Position numbers and translations under genes: made by a program. DNA of 64,000 nt from Pseudoxanthomonas beigongshangi (lineage in GTDB: Bacteria > Pseudomonadota > Gammaproteobacteria > Xanthomonadales > Xanthomonadaceae), in NCBI RefSeq assembly GCF_016820515.1, contig NZ_JADHDV010000008.1, positions 106,395 through 170,394 on the forward strand, in the 5' to 3' direction. Shown here piece by piece: positions 7,838 through 19,380 of the stretch. The notes under the pieces were generated by a model that saw only the letters and a program-made list of their open reading frames with translations, did no database searches and was not told where the DNA came from. Each line of letters begins with the position of its first letter. Within the stretch, counting starts at the first letter, position 1.

Positions 7838-10552
7838 TCAGGCGCTCGTGGGCAGCGACTGGTGGCGCAGGCGCAGCGCGTTGGCGACCACCGAGGCCGA
7901 GCTCAGGCTCATCGCCAGCGCAGCCAGCATGGGTGACAGCAACGGGCCACCGAACAGGAACAGCAGGCCGGCGGCGACCGGCACACCCAACGCGTTGTAG
8001 AAGAACGCGAAGCCCAGGTTCTGGCGCATGTTGCGCACGGTTGCTTCCGACAATGCCTTGGCGCGGACGATGCCGCCCAGATCGCCCTTGACCAGGGTGA
8101 CCTGCGCGCTGGACATCGCCACGTCGGTGCCGGTACCCATGGCGATGCCGACATCGGCGGAGGCGAGGGCGGGGGCGTCATTGATGCCGTCGCCGGCCAT
8201 CGCCACCGCCCGGCCTTCGGCCTTCAGGCGGGCGACCAGCGCGGCCTTGTCGGCCGGACGCACTTCGCCGTGGACCTCGTCGATGCCGACCTGCGACGCC
8301 ACCGCCTGCGCGGTGCGTTCGCCGTCGCCGGTGGCCATCACGATGCGCACGCCGATCGCCTGCAACGCGCGCAGCGCCGAAGGCGTGGTGACCTTGATCG
8401 GATCGGCCACCGCGATCAGGCCGGCGGCGCGGCCGTCCACGGCCAGGAACATCACGCTGGCGCCCTCCGCGCGCAGGCGGCGGGCGTCGGCATCCAGCGC
8501 CGACACGTCCACGCCGGTTTCCCGCATCAGCGCGGTGTTGCCCAGCGCGAGCGCGTGGCCGTCCACGTGGCCACGCACGCCGATGCCGCTGGAGGATTCG
8601 AAATCCTGTGCCGGCGCCAGCGCGATGCCGCGCTCGCGCGCTTCGGCGACGATGGCGTGCGCCAGCGGATGCTCGCTGCCGGCGTCCAGGCTGGCGGCCA
8701 GCCGCAGCGCTTCGTTTTCCTCGAATCCGCTGGCCGGAATCAGGACGCGGAACGCCGGACGGCCTTCGGTGAGCGTGCCGGTCTTGTCGACGATGAGGGT
8801 ATCGACCTTGCGCAGGGTCTCGATGGCCTCGGCGTCGCGGAACAGCACGCCCAGCTGGGCGGCACGGCCGGTCGAGACCATGATCGACATCGGCGTGGCC
8901 AGGCCCAGCGCACAGGGGCAGGCGATGATAAGCACCGAGACCGCGTTGAGCACGGCATAGGTCCACGAAGGTTCCGGACCGAACAGGCCCCAGCCCAGGA
9001 AGGTCAGCACGGCCGCGGCCAGCACCGCCAGCACGAACCAGAACGACACCTTGTCGGCCAGCCGCTGCATCGGCGCGCGCGAGCGTTGCGCCTGCGCCAC
9101 CAGTTGCACGATCTGGGCGAGCACGCTGTCGCTGCCGACCCGCTCGGCGCGGATGATCAGGCTGCCGGAGCCGTTGATGGTGGCGCCGATGACGCTGTCG
9201 CCGTTTTCCTTGGACACCGGTACCGGTTCGCCGGTCAGCATCGACTCGTCGATGTGCGAACGGCCTTCGATCACCACGCCGTCCACCGGCACCTTTTCGC
9301 CGGGGCGCACGCGCAGGCGATCGCCGACATGGACGTGCGAGAGTTCGATGTCCTCTTCCTGCCCATCCTCGCGCAGGCGGCGGGCGGTCTTGGGGGCGAG
9401 TCCGAGCAGCGCCTTGATCGCCGCCGAGGTCTGCGAGCGCGCTTTCAGTTCCAGCAACTGGCCCAGCAGGGTCAACGAGACGATGATCGCGGCGGCCTCG
9501 AAGTACACGCCGACCCGGCCGTGCTCGTGGAACGAGGCGGGAAACAGATCCGGCGCCACCGTTGCCACCACGCTGTAGCCGTAGGCGGCGCCGACGCCGG
9601 TGCCGATCAGCGTCCACATGTTGGGACTGCGGTTGCGGATGGACTGCGCCCAGCGCTGGAAGAACGGCCAGGCCGCCCACAGCACCACCGGCGTGCTGAG
9701 TACCAGTTCGATCCAGGTGCGCGTCGTCGGCGACAGGCCGTGGAAGTACTGGCCGAACATCGCCAGCACCAGGGTCGCCACGCTCAGCGGCAGGGTCCAC
9801 CAGAAGCGGCGGCGGAAGTCGGTGAGTTCCGGATTCTCGCCGTCATCCAGCGACGGCATCATCGGCTCCAGCGCCATGCCGCAGATCGGGCAGGTGCCGG
9901 GGCCGTCGCGGACGATTTCCGGATGCATGGGGCAGGTGTACTGCGCGCCGGGCACGGCCGGTTCGGGCTCGCGCTTCGGCGCCAGCCAGCGGGGTGGATC
10001 GGCGATGAATTTTGCGCGGCAGCCGGCCGAACAGAAGTGGTAGGCCTGGCCGGCGTGTTCGGCGTGGTGAGCGGTGGTGGTCGGATCCACGCTCATGCCG
10101 CAGACCGGATCGATCACGGTACCCGCTGCGTGTGCGGCGTGATGGTGTGCGTGATCATGACCGGCATGGGAAGGCGTGGCCGCGTGATGGTGGGTGTGCG
10201 CGTGCGAGTGGCCTGCATCACCATCGTGGCGGCACGCGTCATCCGCCTTCGCCGCGCGGGTGGCTTCGGCTTTTTCGGTGCCGCAGCACGCCGATGCCTT
10301 CTCTTCGGCGGCATGCGCGGTGAGGAACCGCGCCGGCTCGGTGACGAACTTGTCGCGGCAGCCGGCCGAGCAGAAGTAATAGGTCTGGCCGTCGTGTTCG
10401 ACGTGATGCGGCGCGGTCGCCGGATCCACGCTCATGCCGCAGACCGGATCACGAACAGCGGCGGTCGGGGAGGACGAGGAACCACCACCGCAGCATCCGC
10501 CTTGCGCCTTGTTGGCATCCGGCTTGTCGTGCGAATGGCAGGACCCGCTCAT
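7838..10552 (-). CDS. Copper/heavy-metal-translocating P1B-type ATPase with two N-terminal YHS domains
   Basis: This 904-aa inner-membrane pump should export Cu+ or a related metal using ATP. From the N-terminus it has a CCGGG motif, a YHS domain (DPVCGMSVD ... YFCSAGC), a His-rich linker, a second nearly identical YHS domain, a heavy-metal-binding motif ([10 protein letters not shown] ... [13 protein letters not shown]), then the ATPase core. The core shows LTGEP actuator, Cys545-Pro-Cys547 in the membrane, Asp589 in DKTGT as phosphorylation site, an HP locus (SEHPLA) and GDGIND. No classical GMTCxxC HMA domain is present. ATG 10552 overlaps the MerR stop as ATGA and has GAGG upstream, so the two genes form one metal-controlled operon. 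Ag, Pb or Zn are possible substrates, but CPC and the context favour Cu+. Confidence 0.93.
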   Translation of the reverse strand: MSGSCHSHDKPDANKAQGGCCGGGSSSSPTAAVRDPVCGMSVDPATAPHHVEHDGQTYYFCSAGCRDKFVTEPARFLTAHAAEEKASACCGTEKAEATRAAKADDACRHDGDAGHSHAHTHHHAATPSHAGHDHAHHHAAHAAGTVIDPVCGMSVDPTTTAHHAEHAGQAYHFCSAGCRAKFIADPPRWLAPKREPEPAVPGAQYTCPMHPEIVRDGPGTCPICGMALEPMMPSLDDGENPELTDFRRRFWWTLPLSVATLVLAMFGQYFHGLSPTTRTWIELVLSTPVVLWAAWPFFQRWAQSIRNRSPNMWTLIGTGVGAAYGYSVVATVAPDLFPASFHEHGRVGVYFEAAAIIVSLTLLGQLLELKARSQTSAAIKALLGLAPKTARRLREDGQEEDIELSHVHVGDRLRVRPGEKVPVDGVVIEGRSHIDESMLTGEPVPVSKENGDSVIGATINGSGSLIIRAERVGSDSVLAQIVQLVAQAQRSRAPMQRLADKVSFWFVLAVLAAAVLTFLGWGLFGPEPSWTYAVLNAVSVLIIACPCALGLATPMSIMVSTGRAAQLGVLFRDAEAIETLRKVDTLIVDKTGTLTEGRPAFRVLIPASGFEENEALRLAASLDAGSEHPLAHAIVAEARERGIALAPAQDFESSSGIGVRGHVDGHALALGNTALMRETGVDVSALDADARRLRAEGASVMFLAVDGRAAGLIAVADPIKVTTPSALRALQAIGVRIVMATGDGERTAQAVASQVGIDEVHGEVRPADKAALVARLKAEGRAVAMAGDGINDAPALASADVGIAMGTGTDVAMSSAQVTLVKGDLGGIVRAKALSEATVRNMRQNLGFAFFYNALGVPVAAGLLFLFGGPLLSPMLAALAMSLSSASVVANALRLRHQSLPTSA

Positions 10553-10944
10553 TTCGGTTCCTCGGCGAGGGCGGCCACGATCGGGCACTCGCTCAGATCG
10601 CCATGGCCCGGACAGGCCTCGACCAAGCTGCGCAGCGCGTCGCGCATGCGGGTCATCTCGGCCAGGCGCTCCTCGACGACGGCCAGTTTGCTGGCGGCGG
10701 CGGCCTTCATCTGGCCCATGTCCTCGCGTCCGGCGCTGATGTCCAGCAGATCGCGGACCTCGTCCAGGGTGAAGCCGAGCGCCTTGGCGCGGCGGATGAA
10801 GGTCAGGCGGGTGACGTCCGAGCCTTCATAGCGGCGGTAGCCGGCGGGGCTGCGGCTGGGCGGCGGCAGCAGTTGCTGGCGCTCGTAGTAGCGGACGGTA
10901 TCGATGGGCACGCCCGCCAGGCGTGCCAATTGGCCGATGTTCAT
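10549..10944 (-). CDS. MerR-family metal-responsive transcriptional regulator
   Basis: This 131-aa protein has an N-terminal winged helix ([23 protein letters not shown]...GYRRY), a dimerisation helix, and a C-terminal metal loop with Cys111 and Cys120 ([12 protein letters not shown]). The C-x8-C spacing resembles MerR/PbrR/CadR more than CueR, which has C-x7-C, and the third Cys of the Hg/Pb types is missing. ATG 10944 is chosen because the domain begins there; the upstream codons cover the promoter. It is the first gene of the operon with the P1B-ATPase (4-nt overlap) and should activate its own promoter, which carries a nested palindrome at 10979-11005. Metal specificity is uncertain; Cu is the most likely from the partner pump. 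Confidence 0.9.
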   Translation of the reverse strand: MNIGQLARLAGVPIDTVRYYERQQLLPPPSRSPAGYRRYEGSDVTRLTFIRRAKALGFTLDEVRDLLDISAGREDMGQMKAAAASKLAVVEERLAEMTRMRDALRSLVEACPGHGDLSECPIVAALAEEPK

Positions 10945-10970
10945 GGCGTTCTCCGGTTCGGAATGGCGCC

Positions 10971-11005
10971 ATTCTGCACCCTTGACCTTGGTCAAGAGTC
11001 AAGGG
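10971..11005 (-). promoter_or_regulatory. MerR-type promoter/operator for the metal ATPase operon
   Basis: On the minus strand TTGACT (11002-10997) and CAGAAT (10976-10971) are separated by 20 bp, the stretched spacer typical of MerR promoters. A perfect palindrome CTTGACC-AA-GGTCAAG (10981-10996) occupies the spacer. It is nested within a larger one with arms CCCTTGAC / GTCAAGGG (10979-11005). Confidence 0.8.
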
Positions 11006-11024
11006 TTTTGTTGCGCTGGCGGGC

Positions 11025-11954
11025 TCAGCCGCGGATGGCGTGCGCCGCGCGGTGGATCAAGCGGGCGGCGACCCGGGCGGTGCCGTTGTCGCGGTCGAAC
11101 GGTGGCGACAGCTCCGCCACGTCCATCAGCGCGACCTTGCCGGTGGCCGCGATGGTTTCCAGCAGCGGCTCCAGCACCTCCAGCGGCACGCCGCGGGCGC
11201 TGGGGGCGCTGACCCCGGGCGCCATCGCGTGCGGCAGCACGTCCAGGCAGATGGTCAGGTAGATCAGGTCGACATCGCGCAGCCAGTCGGCCACGCGCTG
11301 CTGGCACAGGTCCAGCCGCCGCATGTCCATCTCGTCGTCGAGCAGATAGCGCACGCCCCGCTGGCGGGCGGTCTCGAACAACTGGCGGGTATTGGCCGAG
11401 GCGCTGATGCCCAGGCACAGGTACTGCGCGTCCAGGCCGATGCCGGCGGCGTGATCCAGCGCCTGCAGGAACGGCGTGCCGGAACTGCCGACCGGTTGCC
11501 GGCGCAGATCGAAATGCGCGTCGAAGTTGACGATGCCCACGCGCGGGCGGCGCTCGCGCAGGTGGCCGACCAGGCCCTGGTAGCTGGCGAAGGCGATCTC
11601 GTGCCCGCCCCCCAGGCCGATCGGCAGGTGGCCGGCGTCGAGCAGGGCGGCGACGCGGGCGCCGAACGCCGCCTGCGCGCCTTCCAGATCCTCGCCTTCG
11701 CAGATCACGTCGCCCGCGTCGTACAGCGGGGCGTCGTCGCGCACCGGCAGGTTCGACAGTGCCGCGCGCAGGACCATCGGGCCCTGCGCCGCGCCGGTGC
11801 GGCCGTTGTTGCGGCGGATACCTTCATCGCAGGCGAACCCCACCAGCGCCACGCCGGCGGGCGCGCCCGCCTCGGGCGTGGCGACGATCTGGTGCCAGCG
11901 GCGGGTGTCGCCGTCGCCGGGCGGGTCGATGCGGCCTTTCCAGCCTGGAATCAC
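11025..11954 (-). CDS. hutG: Formimidoylglutamase, arginase/ureohydrolase family (HutG)
   Basis: This protein of about 309 aa shows the ureohydrolase metal motifs: [19 protein letters not shown], and [19 protein letters not shown] in place of the arginase SxDxxDP region. The APGVSAP form is typical of formimidoylglutamase. It should hydrolyse N-formimino-glutamate to glutamate and formamide using two Mn ions, the last step of histidine degradation. It is the distal gene of the hut operon. The probable start is GTG 11954, overlapping the hutH stop as GTGA; no in-frame ATG lies near. An agmatinase or arginase role is less likely because of the operon. Confidence 0.87.
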   Translation of the reverse strand: MIPGWKGRIDPPGDGDTRRWHQIVATPEAGAPAGVALVGFACDEGIRRNNGRTGAAQGPMVLRAALSNLPVRDDAPLYDAGDVICEGEDLEGAQAAFGARVAALLDAGHLPIGLGGGHEIAFASYQGLVGHLRERRPRVGIVNFDAHFDLRRQPVGSSGTPFLQALDHAAGIGLDAQYLCLGISASANTRQLFETARQRGVRYLLDDEMDMRRLDLCQQRVADWLRDVDLIYLTICLDVLPHAMAPGVSAPSARGVPLEVLEPLLETIAATGKVALMDVAELSPPFDRDNGTARVAARLIHRAAHAIRG

Positions 11955-13477
11955 GCGGATATCCCGAGCGGCATGTCGACGAAGGCGGTCAATGTACCGC
12001 TGGCGACCAGCGCTTCCAATGCCTGCATTTCCGGCGCCAGGTAGCGGTCCTCGCCGTAGTGCGGGACTTCCGCGCGGATGCGGGCGTGGGCGGCTTCCAG
12101 CAGTTCGGAGGACTTCAGCGGACGGCGGAAGTCGATGCCCTGGGCGGCGGCCAGCAGCTCGATGGCGACGATGCGGCGCACGTTGGTCGCCACGTCGCCG
12201 GCCTTGCGCGCGGCGAAGGTCGCCATGCTGACGTGATCCTCCTGGTTGGCCGAGGTGGGCAGCGAATCGACACTGGCGGGATGGGCGAGGGTCTTGTTCT
12301 CGCTGGCGAGCGCCGCGGCGGTGACGTGGGCGATCATGAAGCCGGAGTTGATGCCCGGCTCGGCCACCAGGAAGGCCGGCAGGCCGGAGATGCTGGCGTC
12401 GATCAACAGGGCGATGCGGCGTTCGGACAGCGCGCCGACTTCGGAGACGGCAATCGTGATCTGGTCGGCGGCGAACGCCACCGGCTCGGCGTGGAAGTTG
12501 CCGCCGGAGATCACGTCGCCGGTGTCGGTGAACACCAGCGGGTTGTCGGACACCGCGTTGGCTTCGATCCACAGCGTGCGCGCGGCCTGCTGCAACTGGT
12601 CGCGGCAGGCGCCCATGACCTGCGGTTGGCAGCGCAGGCTGTAGGGATCCTGCACGCGGGTGTCGTTGTGGCGGTGCGATTCGCGGATGGCGCTGCCGTG
12701 CAGCAGGCGCAGGTATTCGGCGGCGACCTCGATCTGGCCGGGCTGGCCGCGCACGGCGTGGATGCGCGGATCGAACGGCGCGTCGGATCCACAGGCCGCA
12801 TCCACGCTCAGCGCGCCGGCCAGCACCGCGGCCGAGTAGACCTGCTCGGCCGCGAACAGCGCGCGCAGGGCGATGCCGGTGGAAACCTGGGTGCCGTTGA
12901 GCAGGGCCAGGCCTTCCTTGGCGGCGAGCTTGATCGGGGTGATGCCCGCGGCGCGCAGCGCTTCGCCGGCATCGCGCAGTTCACCGTTGACGCGGACTTG
13001 GCCTTCACCCATCGCGGCCAGGCTCAGGTGCGACAGCGGCGCCAGATCGCCGGAGGCGCCGACCGAGCCCTGCGAGGGAATGCACGGCCAGATCTGCGCG
13101 TTGTACATTGCGATCAATGCCTGCAGGGTCCGCTCGCGCACGCCGGAAAAACCGCGCGCCAGCGAAGCGATCTTCAGCGCCAGGATCAGGCGCACGGTGT
13201 CGTCGTCCAGCAGCGGGCCCATGCCGACCGCGTGCGAGCGCACCAGGTTGGTCTGCAGCTGTTCCAACTGGTCGACCGGGATGTGCACCTTGGCGAGCTT
13301 GCCGAAGCCGGTGTTGATGCCGTAGGCGGGCGCACCGGCGGCGACGATCGACTGCACCGTCTCGGCGGAGGCGCGCACTGCCGGCAGGCAGGCCGGATCC
13401 AGCTGGATCGGCTCGAAGGTGTTGGCGATGGTGCGGATCTGGGCCAGCGACAGCTGGCCGGGGACGAGATTCAACAT
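11951..13477 (-). CDS. hutH: Histidine ammonia-lyase
   Basis: This 508-aa protein is full length for the family. The motif [14 protein letters not shown] contains Ala141-Ser142-Gly143, which cyclise into the MIO electrophile; the N-terminal YGINTGFG loop and the later QDPYSLRC and FHAEPVA segments are also present. It deaminates L-histidine to trans-urocanate in the cytoplasm. It lies 6 bp after hutU and overlaps hutG by 4 nt, so it is co-transcribed under HutC control. The very similar tyrosine/phenylalanine lyases are alternatives on fold alone, but the hut neighbours settle it. Confidence 0.96.
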   Translation of the reverse strand: MLNLVPGQLSLAQIRTIANTFEPIQLDPACLPAVRASAETVQSIVAAGAPAYGINTGFGKLAKVHIPVDQLEQLQTNLVRSHAVGMGPLLDDDTVRLILALKIASLARGFSGVRERTLQALIAMYNAQIWPCIPSQGSVGASGDLAPLSHLSLAAMGEGQVRVNGELRDAGEALRAAGITPIKLAAKEGLALLNGTQVSTGIALRALFAAEQVYSAAVLAGALSVDAACGSDAPFDPRIHAVRGQPGQIEVAAEYLRLLHGSAIRESHRHNDTRVQDPYSLRCQPQVMGACRDQLQQAARTLWIEANAVSDNPLVFTDTGDVISGGNFHAEPVAFAADQITIAVSEVGALSERRIALLIDASISGLPAFLVAEPGINSGFMIAHVTAAALASENKTLAHPASVDSLPTSANQEDHVSMATFAARKAGDVATNVRRIVAIELLAAAQGIDFRRPLKSSELLEAAHARIRAEVPHYGEDRYLAPEMQALEALVASGTLTAFVDMPLGISA

Positions 13478-13483
13478 GGAGGC

Positions 13484-15178
<1,695 letters not shown>

Positions 15179-15180
15179 GG

Positions 15181-15912
15181 TTATCCTCCGGGAGTGATGG
15201 TGGCGCCGACCTGGAAGGTGCCGACGAACCGATAGCGGGAAGCGGGGTAGGTGAGGCGGACCCAGGTGACGACCTGGCCGCGCGACCAGGTGCGGCGGGT
15301 CAGCACCAGCACGGGATCGCCCTCGGCGATCTCCAGTTGCGCGGCCAGCCGCTTGTTGGCGGTCTCGGCCTCGATGACGTGTTCGGTGCGCTCCAGCGGC
15401 GCCACGCGCATCAGGTACTGGTGCGGAATCTCGGTCTGGAAATCGATGCCCAGATAATCCGGCGCGCTGGCCGGATTGACGAAGCGGTCCTCCAGCTGCA
15501 GCGGCTTGCCGTTGGCCTTGTGCAGCAGGCGGGTGTGGAACAGTTCGGCACCGGATTCCAGGCCGAACTGGTTGGTGACGGTGGGGCGCGCGACCACCGC
15601 CTCGCCGATCAGCACCTGCACGCTGTGGACCTGTCCGCGCGCGACGATTTCCTCGCGGATGCTGCGCACCTCGAACATGGCGGACTCGGCCTTCGGGCCG
15701 GCGACGAAGGTGCCGACACCCTGCACGCGGGTGAGCACGCCGGAGTCGCTGAGTTCGCGCAGCGCGCGGTTGACGGTCATCCGCGAGACGCCGAACTTGA
15801 CCACCAGATCGTTCTCGCTGGGCACCCGGCTCAACGGCGGCCAATCGCCATTGGTGATGTGGCGGAGGATGTACTGCTTCAGCTTGAGGTAATGCGGCTT
15901 GGGCGTCTCCAT
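15181..15912 (-). CDS. hutC: GntR-family histidine utilisation repressor HutC
   Basis: This 243-aa regulator has a GntR winged helix at residues about 8-75 ([40 protein letters not shown]) and a C-terminal UTRA ligand domain ([24 protein letters not shown]). The family binds urocanate and derepresses hut genes. It is the promoter-proximal gene of its own operon, so it is probably autoregulated. Two inverted copies of TGTCTATAC occur in the 129-bp gap to the divergent CopL-like gene, one 16 nt before each gene or nearly so, and are likely operators. ATG 15912 gives the normal HutC N-terminus. Confidence 0.93.
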   Translation of the reverse strand: METPKPHYLKLKQYILRHITNGDWPPLSRVPSENDLVVKFGVSRMTVNRALRELSDSGVLTRVQGVGTFVAGPKAESAMFEVRSIREEIVARGQVHSVQVLIGEAVVARPTVTNQFGLESGAELFHTRLLHKANGKPLQLEDRFVNPASAPDYLGIDFQTEIPHQYLMRVAPLERTEHVIEAETANKRLAAQLEIAEGDPVLVLTRRTWSRGQVVTWVRLTYPASRYRFVGTFQVGATITPGG

Positions 15913-15927
15913 GGAAAAAGCATGTCA

Positions 15928-15938
15928 TGTCTATACAA
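15928..15938 (-). promoter_or_regulatory. Putative HutC operator, hutC-proximal
   Basis: TGTCTATACAA lies 16 nt upstream of the hutC start. Its first nine bases are the exact reverse complement of the box at 16011-16019. HutC family operators are AT-rich palindromes built on TGTATA-type half sites, which this resembles. Confidence 0.6.
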
Positions 15939-16010
15939 CTGCCGCCAGCGATTTCGATGCCGCAGCGCACAAACGGTTGACACCCGTTTTCGATAAGTGT
16001 TAAGTCTCTC

Positions 16011-16019
16011 GTATAGACA
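16011..16019 (+). promoter_or_regulatory. Putative HutC operator, proximal to the divergent CopL/TonB operon
   Basis: GTATAGACA, the inverted copy of the hutC-proximal box, lies 22 nt before the ATG at 16042 of the CopL-like gene. Its position suggests HutC may also control the divergent operon. Confidence 0.55.
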
Positions 16020-16041
16020 ACCTGGTGCCCGTTTTTTCCCG

Positions 16042-16464
16042 ATGTCGATTCGCCTGCTCCTGCGACTGGTCCTGATCACCGTCCTTTGCCTGGACGGCGC
16101 GGCCAGTGCGTGGGCGGCGACGCGGATGGCGGTCGCTGATCTGGCCGCGATCGACGACGGCGAAAGCGGGCAGGGCGGCCATCGCCAGCATGATGAACAG
16201 GCAAAGCCGGACCGCGGCGCAGCCGCTTGCACCGCCGATGTGGGCTGGTTGACCGGCGATCCGACGAACGGCAATCACCACGATGATTGCGATTGCGGCA
16301 GCACGACCAGTTGCGCGTGCAGTTGCGTGCTCACCTTCTATCCGGGACGCACGGCGCCGTTGTTCGCCGCCCAGCATGTCCTCGATGCGCCCTATCTGAA
16401 TCCCCCGCTGTTGCCGGAAGTGCGCAGCGGCGTCTCGCGCGTGTTCCGACCTCCGATCGGCTGA
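16042..16464 (+). CDS. CopL-like small Cys/His-rich exported protein
   Basis: This 140-aa protein starts [19 protein letters not shown] and has a cleavable signal (ASAWAA). The mature part carries a His/Asp stretch (NHHDDCDCG) and clustered cysteines ([13 protein letters not shown]), then a proline-rich tail ending FRPPIG. This layout matches the CopL-type metal-binding regulatory proteins of Xanthomonadaceae; the protein at 25913-26332 has the same opening and the same RPPI ending. It is the first gene of a plus-strand operon with a TonB receptor and PepSY proteins, divergent from hutC. That suggests a metal-linked uptake operon. The role of CopL itself is poorly defined, so the function is inference. 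Confidence 0.7.
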   Translation: MSIRLLLRLVLITVLCLDGAASAWAATRMAVADLAAIDDGESGQGGHRQHDEQAKPDRGAAACTADVGWLTGDPTNGNHHDDCDCGSTTSCACSCVLTFYPGRTAPLFAAQHVLDAPYLNPPLLPEVRSGVSRVFRPPIG

Positions 16465-16562
16465 GCTTGTCATGGCCGCGAGCGCGGCCCGTTCGTCCTG
16501 CCGGGCATTTCCCGCGGGACACCATCCGAACAGACAAGACACCCGACACGGGGAGAGAGCCC

Positions 16563-19307
16563 ATGTTTTTCAAACCCAATCCGCTGGCCGCGGCCGTCGG
16601 CGCACTGCTGTGCGCAGGCTTCGTCCACACCCTGCACGCGCAGGACACCGCCACCGCCGACACTGCATCGGCCCCGCAAGAGCAGGCGACCACGCTGGAC
16701 ACCGTCCAGGTCACCGGCAGCCACATCAAGCGCCTGCAGATTTCGGGCGTCGGTCCGGTGAGCGTCGTCGACGCCGAAACCATCGAACGTTCCGGCGCCA
16801 CTTCGGTGGAAACCCTGCTGCAACGCCTGCCGGCATCCGCCGGTTTCGCCGGCAGCCAGACCAATGCCTACTGGGCCGAGAACGGTTACGGCACCACCCA
16901 GGTGAACCTGCGTGGCCTGGGCATCAACCGCACCCTGGTGCTGCTCAATGGCCGTCGCGTGGTCAACGGCGGCACCGGTGCCAACAGTTCGGTCGACCTG
17001 AACATGATCCCGGTGGCGCTGATCGAGCGCATCGAGGTGCTGAAGGATGGCGCGTCGGCGATCTACGGCGCCGATGCCGTGGCCGGCGTGGTCAACATCA
17101 TCACCAAGAAGAACTTCGAAGGCGCCGAACTGGCGATGCGCTATGGCCAGACCTTCGAGAGCGACGGCGAAGACGGATCCTTCGATCTGGTCTGGGGCAC
17201 CACCAGCGATCGCGGCTCGCTGATGGCCGGGCTGAGCTATTCCGAAAGCGGCAGCGTCAACATGGCCACGCGCGCGCCTTGCGGGCTGGCGGTGGATGAG
17301 GACACCGGCGGCCTGGTCTGCTCCGGCAGCTCCACCACCATCGGCGGTCGCGCCTTGCTGGCGGACGGCAGCCGGGTCAACTTCAACCAGGATCCGAACG
17401 GCGACGGCGACTTCTACGAGCCGTATTCGGCGGCCAAGCACAACTACAACGGCAACCCGACCCTCAACGCGGTCAATCCGATCAAGCGCCTGAGCTTCAG
17501 CCTGTTCGGCGATACCCAGCTCAGTGATACCACGCGCCTGTTCACCGAACTGATGTACACCAATCGCCAGTCGCACCAGCTCGCGACGCCCGGCGGCCTG
17601 GGGGTGTACCGGCCGATCAACATCGCCGCGGATCATCCGACCAACCCGACCGGGCAGGATCTGCTGTTGCAGCGTCGCCGCCTTGAGGAAGCCGGTACCC
17701 GCCGGTTTTTCCAGGACACCAACACTTTCCGCGCGGTGGTCGGGCTGGAAGGCCAGCTGGGCATGAACTGGGACTGGTCGGCCGCGTTGAACTGGGGCCG
17801 CAACACCGGCCTGGATGGCTCTACCAAGGTGGCCAACCTGGACCGCGTGGACCAGACCCTCGACACCACGATCTGCAGCAACGCGCCGGGGGCGGCGATC
17901 CCCTGCGCCGACTACCTGGGCTACGGCGATGTCACCCAGGAAGTGCTCGACTACATCCTGTTCACCACCCGCGATCATGGCGGCAACGAACAGAAGAGCT
18001 TCACCGCCAACATCAGCGGCCAGTTGTTCGAGATGCCGGCGGGCTGGGTGGGCTTCGCCTCCGGCATCGAAGTCCGCAAGGAACGCGGCTGGCGCGATCC
18101 GGATCCGCTGACGGTGATGGGCATCGCCAATACCAACCAGCAGGATCCGATCGCCGGCGAGTACACCGCCAAGGAAGCCTTCGTCGAGTTCGCCGTGCCG
18201 CTGTTGATGGACAGCGCCATCGCCGATTCGCTGATCCTCAACGCCGCCGTCCGCTATTCGGACTACGACCTGTTCGGCGAGGACATCAACTACAAGGTCG
18301 GCCTGGACTGGCAGGTGATGCCGTCGCTCAAGATCCGCGCCAACTACGCCACGGCCTTCCGCATCCCGAACATCCCCGAGCTGTTCGGCGGCGTCGCCGA
18401 GGGCAATCTGACCACGACCGATCCGTGCAGCGGCTGGAGCACCAGCACCACCATCGATCCGACCGTGCGCCAGAACTGCCAGGCCTACGGCGTGCCGGCC
18501 GGCTACGTGCAGCCGGGCAACACCATCCTGACCACCTCCGGCGGCAACCCGGATCTGGAACCGGAGGACGCCAAGTCGCTGACGGTGGGCGCGGTGTGGA
18601 CGCCGGGCTTCCTGCCGGGCCTGACCCTGACCGTGGACTACTTCAACATCCGCATCGACAACGCGATCCAGCGTATCGACGGGTCGACCAAGCTGTCCAT
18701 CTGCTACAACACCCCCGGCCTGGCGCATCCGTTCTGCGGCAGCGAGAACTTCACCCGCAACCCGGTCACCGGCGAAGTGGACTTCCTGTCCTCGCAGCCG
18801 GTCAACGCGGCCAACGAGCGAATCTCCGGCATCGATCTGGGCGGCCTGTACGAGTTCGAGGCGATGGGTTTCGACTCGACCTTCAGCATGGATGTGTCCT
18901 ACCTGGATCGCTATGACGTGCGGCCGTTCCCGGGCGCGGACCTGATCGAGTATGCCGGCAAGATCACCGGTGGACGCGGCAGCTACGCGCACTGGCGGGC
19001 GTTCACCTCGCTGACGGCCAAGCGCGATGCCTGGTCCGGTTCCTACAGCGTGCAGTACATCGGCAAGACCGACGACATCACCGCCACGAAGGGGTTCACC
19101 GGCGATCACGCGCCGAGCCTGACCTATCACAACGTGCAGGTGAAGTTCGCGCCGGTGGGGCAGTCGTTCGATGTCTCGTTCGGCATCGACAACCTGTGGG
19201 ACAAGCAGGCGCCGTTCATCCAGAGCTACACGGACGGCAACACCGACACGATGACCTACGACCTGCTGGGCCGGCGCTGGTACGCGCGTTTCGGCTACCG
19301 CTGGTGA
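16563..19307 (+). CDS. TonB-dependent outer-membrane receptor
   Basis: This 914-aa receptor has a signal peptide ending HTLHAQ, a TonB-box-like LDTVQVTG, a plug domain (PVSVVDAETIERSGATSVETLLQRLPA ... RIEVLKDGASAIYGADAVAGVVNI) and a 22-strand-type barrel ending RRWYARFGYRW with an aromatic last residue. It is of the Xanthomonas/Caulobacter type that imports diverse nutrients. A GGGGAGAGAG Shine-Dalgarno precedes the ATG. Downstream are two PepSY genes including a reductase fusion, upstream a CopL-like gene and divergent hutC. The substrate could be a metal chelate such as a ferric or cupric complex, or a histidine-containing compound; sequence alone does not decide. Confidence 0.93.
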   Translation: MFFKPNPLAAAVGALLCAGFVHTLHAQDTATADTASAPQEQATTLDTVQVTGSHIKRLQISGVGPVSVVDAETIERSGATSVETLLQRLPASAGFAGSQTNAYWAENGYGTTQVNLRGLGINRTLVLLNGRRVVNGGTGANSSVDLNMIPVALIERIEVLKDGASAIYGADAVAGVVNIITKKNFEGAELAMRYGQTFESDGEDGSFDLVWGTTSDRGSLMAGLSYSESGSVNMATRAPCGLAVDEDTGGLVCSGSSTTIGGRALLADGSRVNFNQDPNGDGDFYEPYSAAKHNYNGNPTLNAVNPIKRLSFSLFGDTQLSDTTRLFTELMYTNRQSHQLATPGGLGVYRPINIAADHPTNPTGQDLLLQRRRLEEAGTRRFFQDTNTFRAVVGLEGQLGMNWDWSAALNWGRNTGLDGSTKVANLDRVDQTLDTTICSNAPGAAIPCADYLGYGDVTQEVLDYILFTTRDHGGNEQKSFTANISGQLFEMPAGWVGFASGIEVRKERGWRDPDPLTVMGIANTNQQDPIAGEYTAKEAFVEFAVPLLMDSAIADSLILNAAVRYSDYDLFGEDINYKVGLDWQVMPSLKIRANYATAFRIPNIPELFGGVAEGNLTTTDPCSGWSTSTTIDPTVRQNCQAYGVPAGYVQPGNTILTTSGGNPDLEPEDAKSLTVGAVWTPGFLPGLTLTVDYFNIRIDNAIQRIDGSTKLSICYNTPGLAHPFCGSENFTRNPVTGEVDFLSSQPVNAANERISGIDLGGLYEFEAMGFDSTFSMDVSYLDRYDVRPFPGADLIEYAGKITGGRGSYAHWRAFTSLTAKRDAWSGSYSVQYIGKTDDITATKGFTGDHAPSLTYHNVQVKFAPVGQSFDVSFGIDNLWDKQAPFIQSYTDGNTDTMTYDLLGRRWYARFGYRW

Positions 19308-19314
19308 ACCGTGA

Positions 19315-19342
19315 CCCGTCCGCCGGCCAGCCGGCGGACGGG
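19315..19342. repeat. Perfect 13-bp-stem hairpin between receptor and PepSY genes
   Basis: CCCGTCCGCCGGC pairs with GCCGGCGGACGGG around a 2-nt CA loop, 8 bp after the receptor stop. There is no T-run. Within an operon this is more likely an mRNA-stabilising or differential-expression hairpin than a terminator. Confidence 0.7.
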
Positions 19343-19380
19343 CAGATCGCGGCGACGCCGCAACCAACAGGAACATTCGA

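Noticed and set aside
16470..19376. A 968-codon minus-strand frame opposite the first TonB receptor
   Set aside because: The receptor's plug and barrel motifs are on the plus strand; the antisense text is His/Gly/Arg-rich with no start signal.
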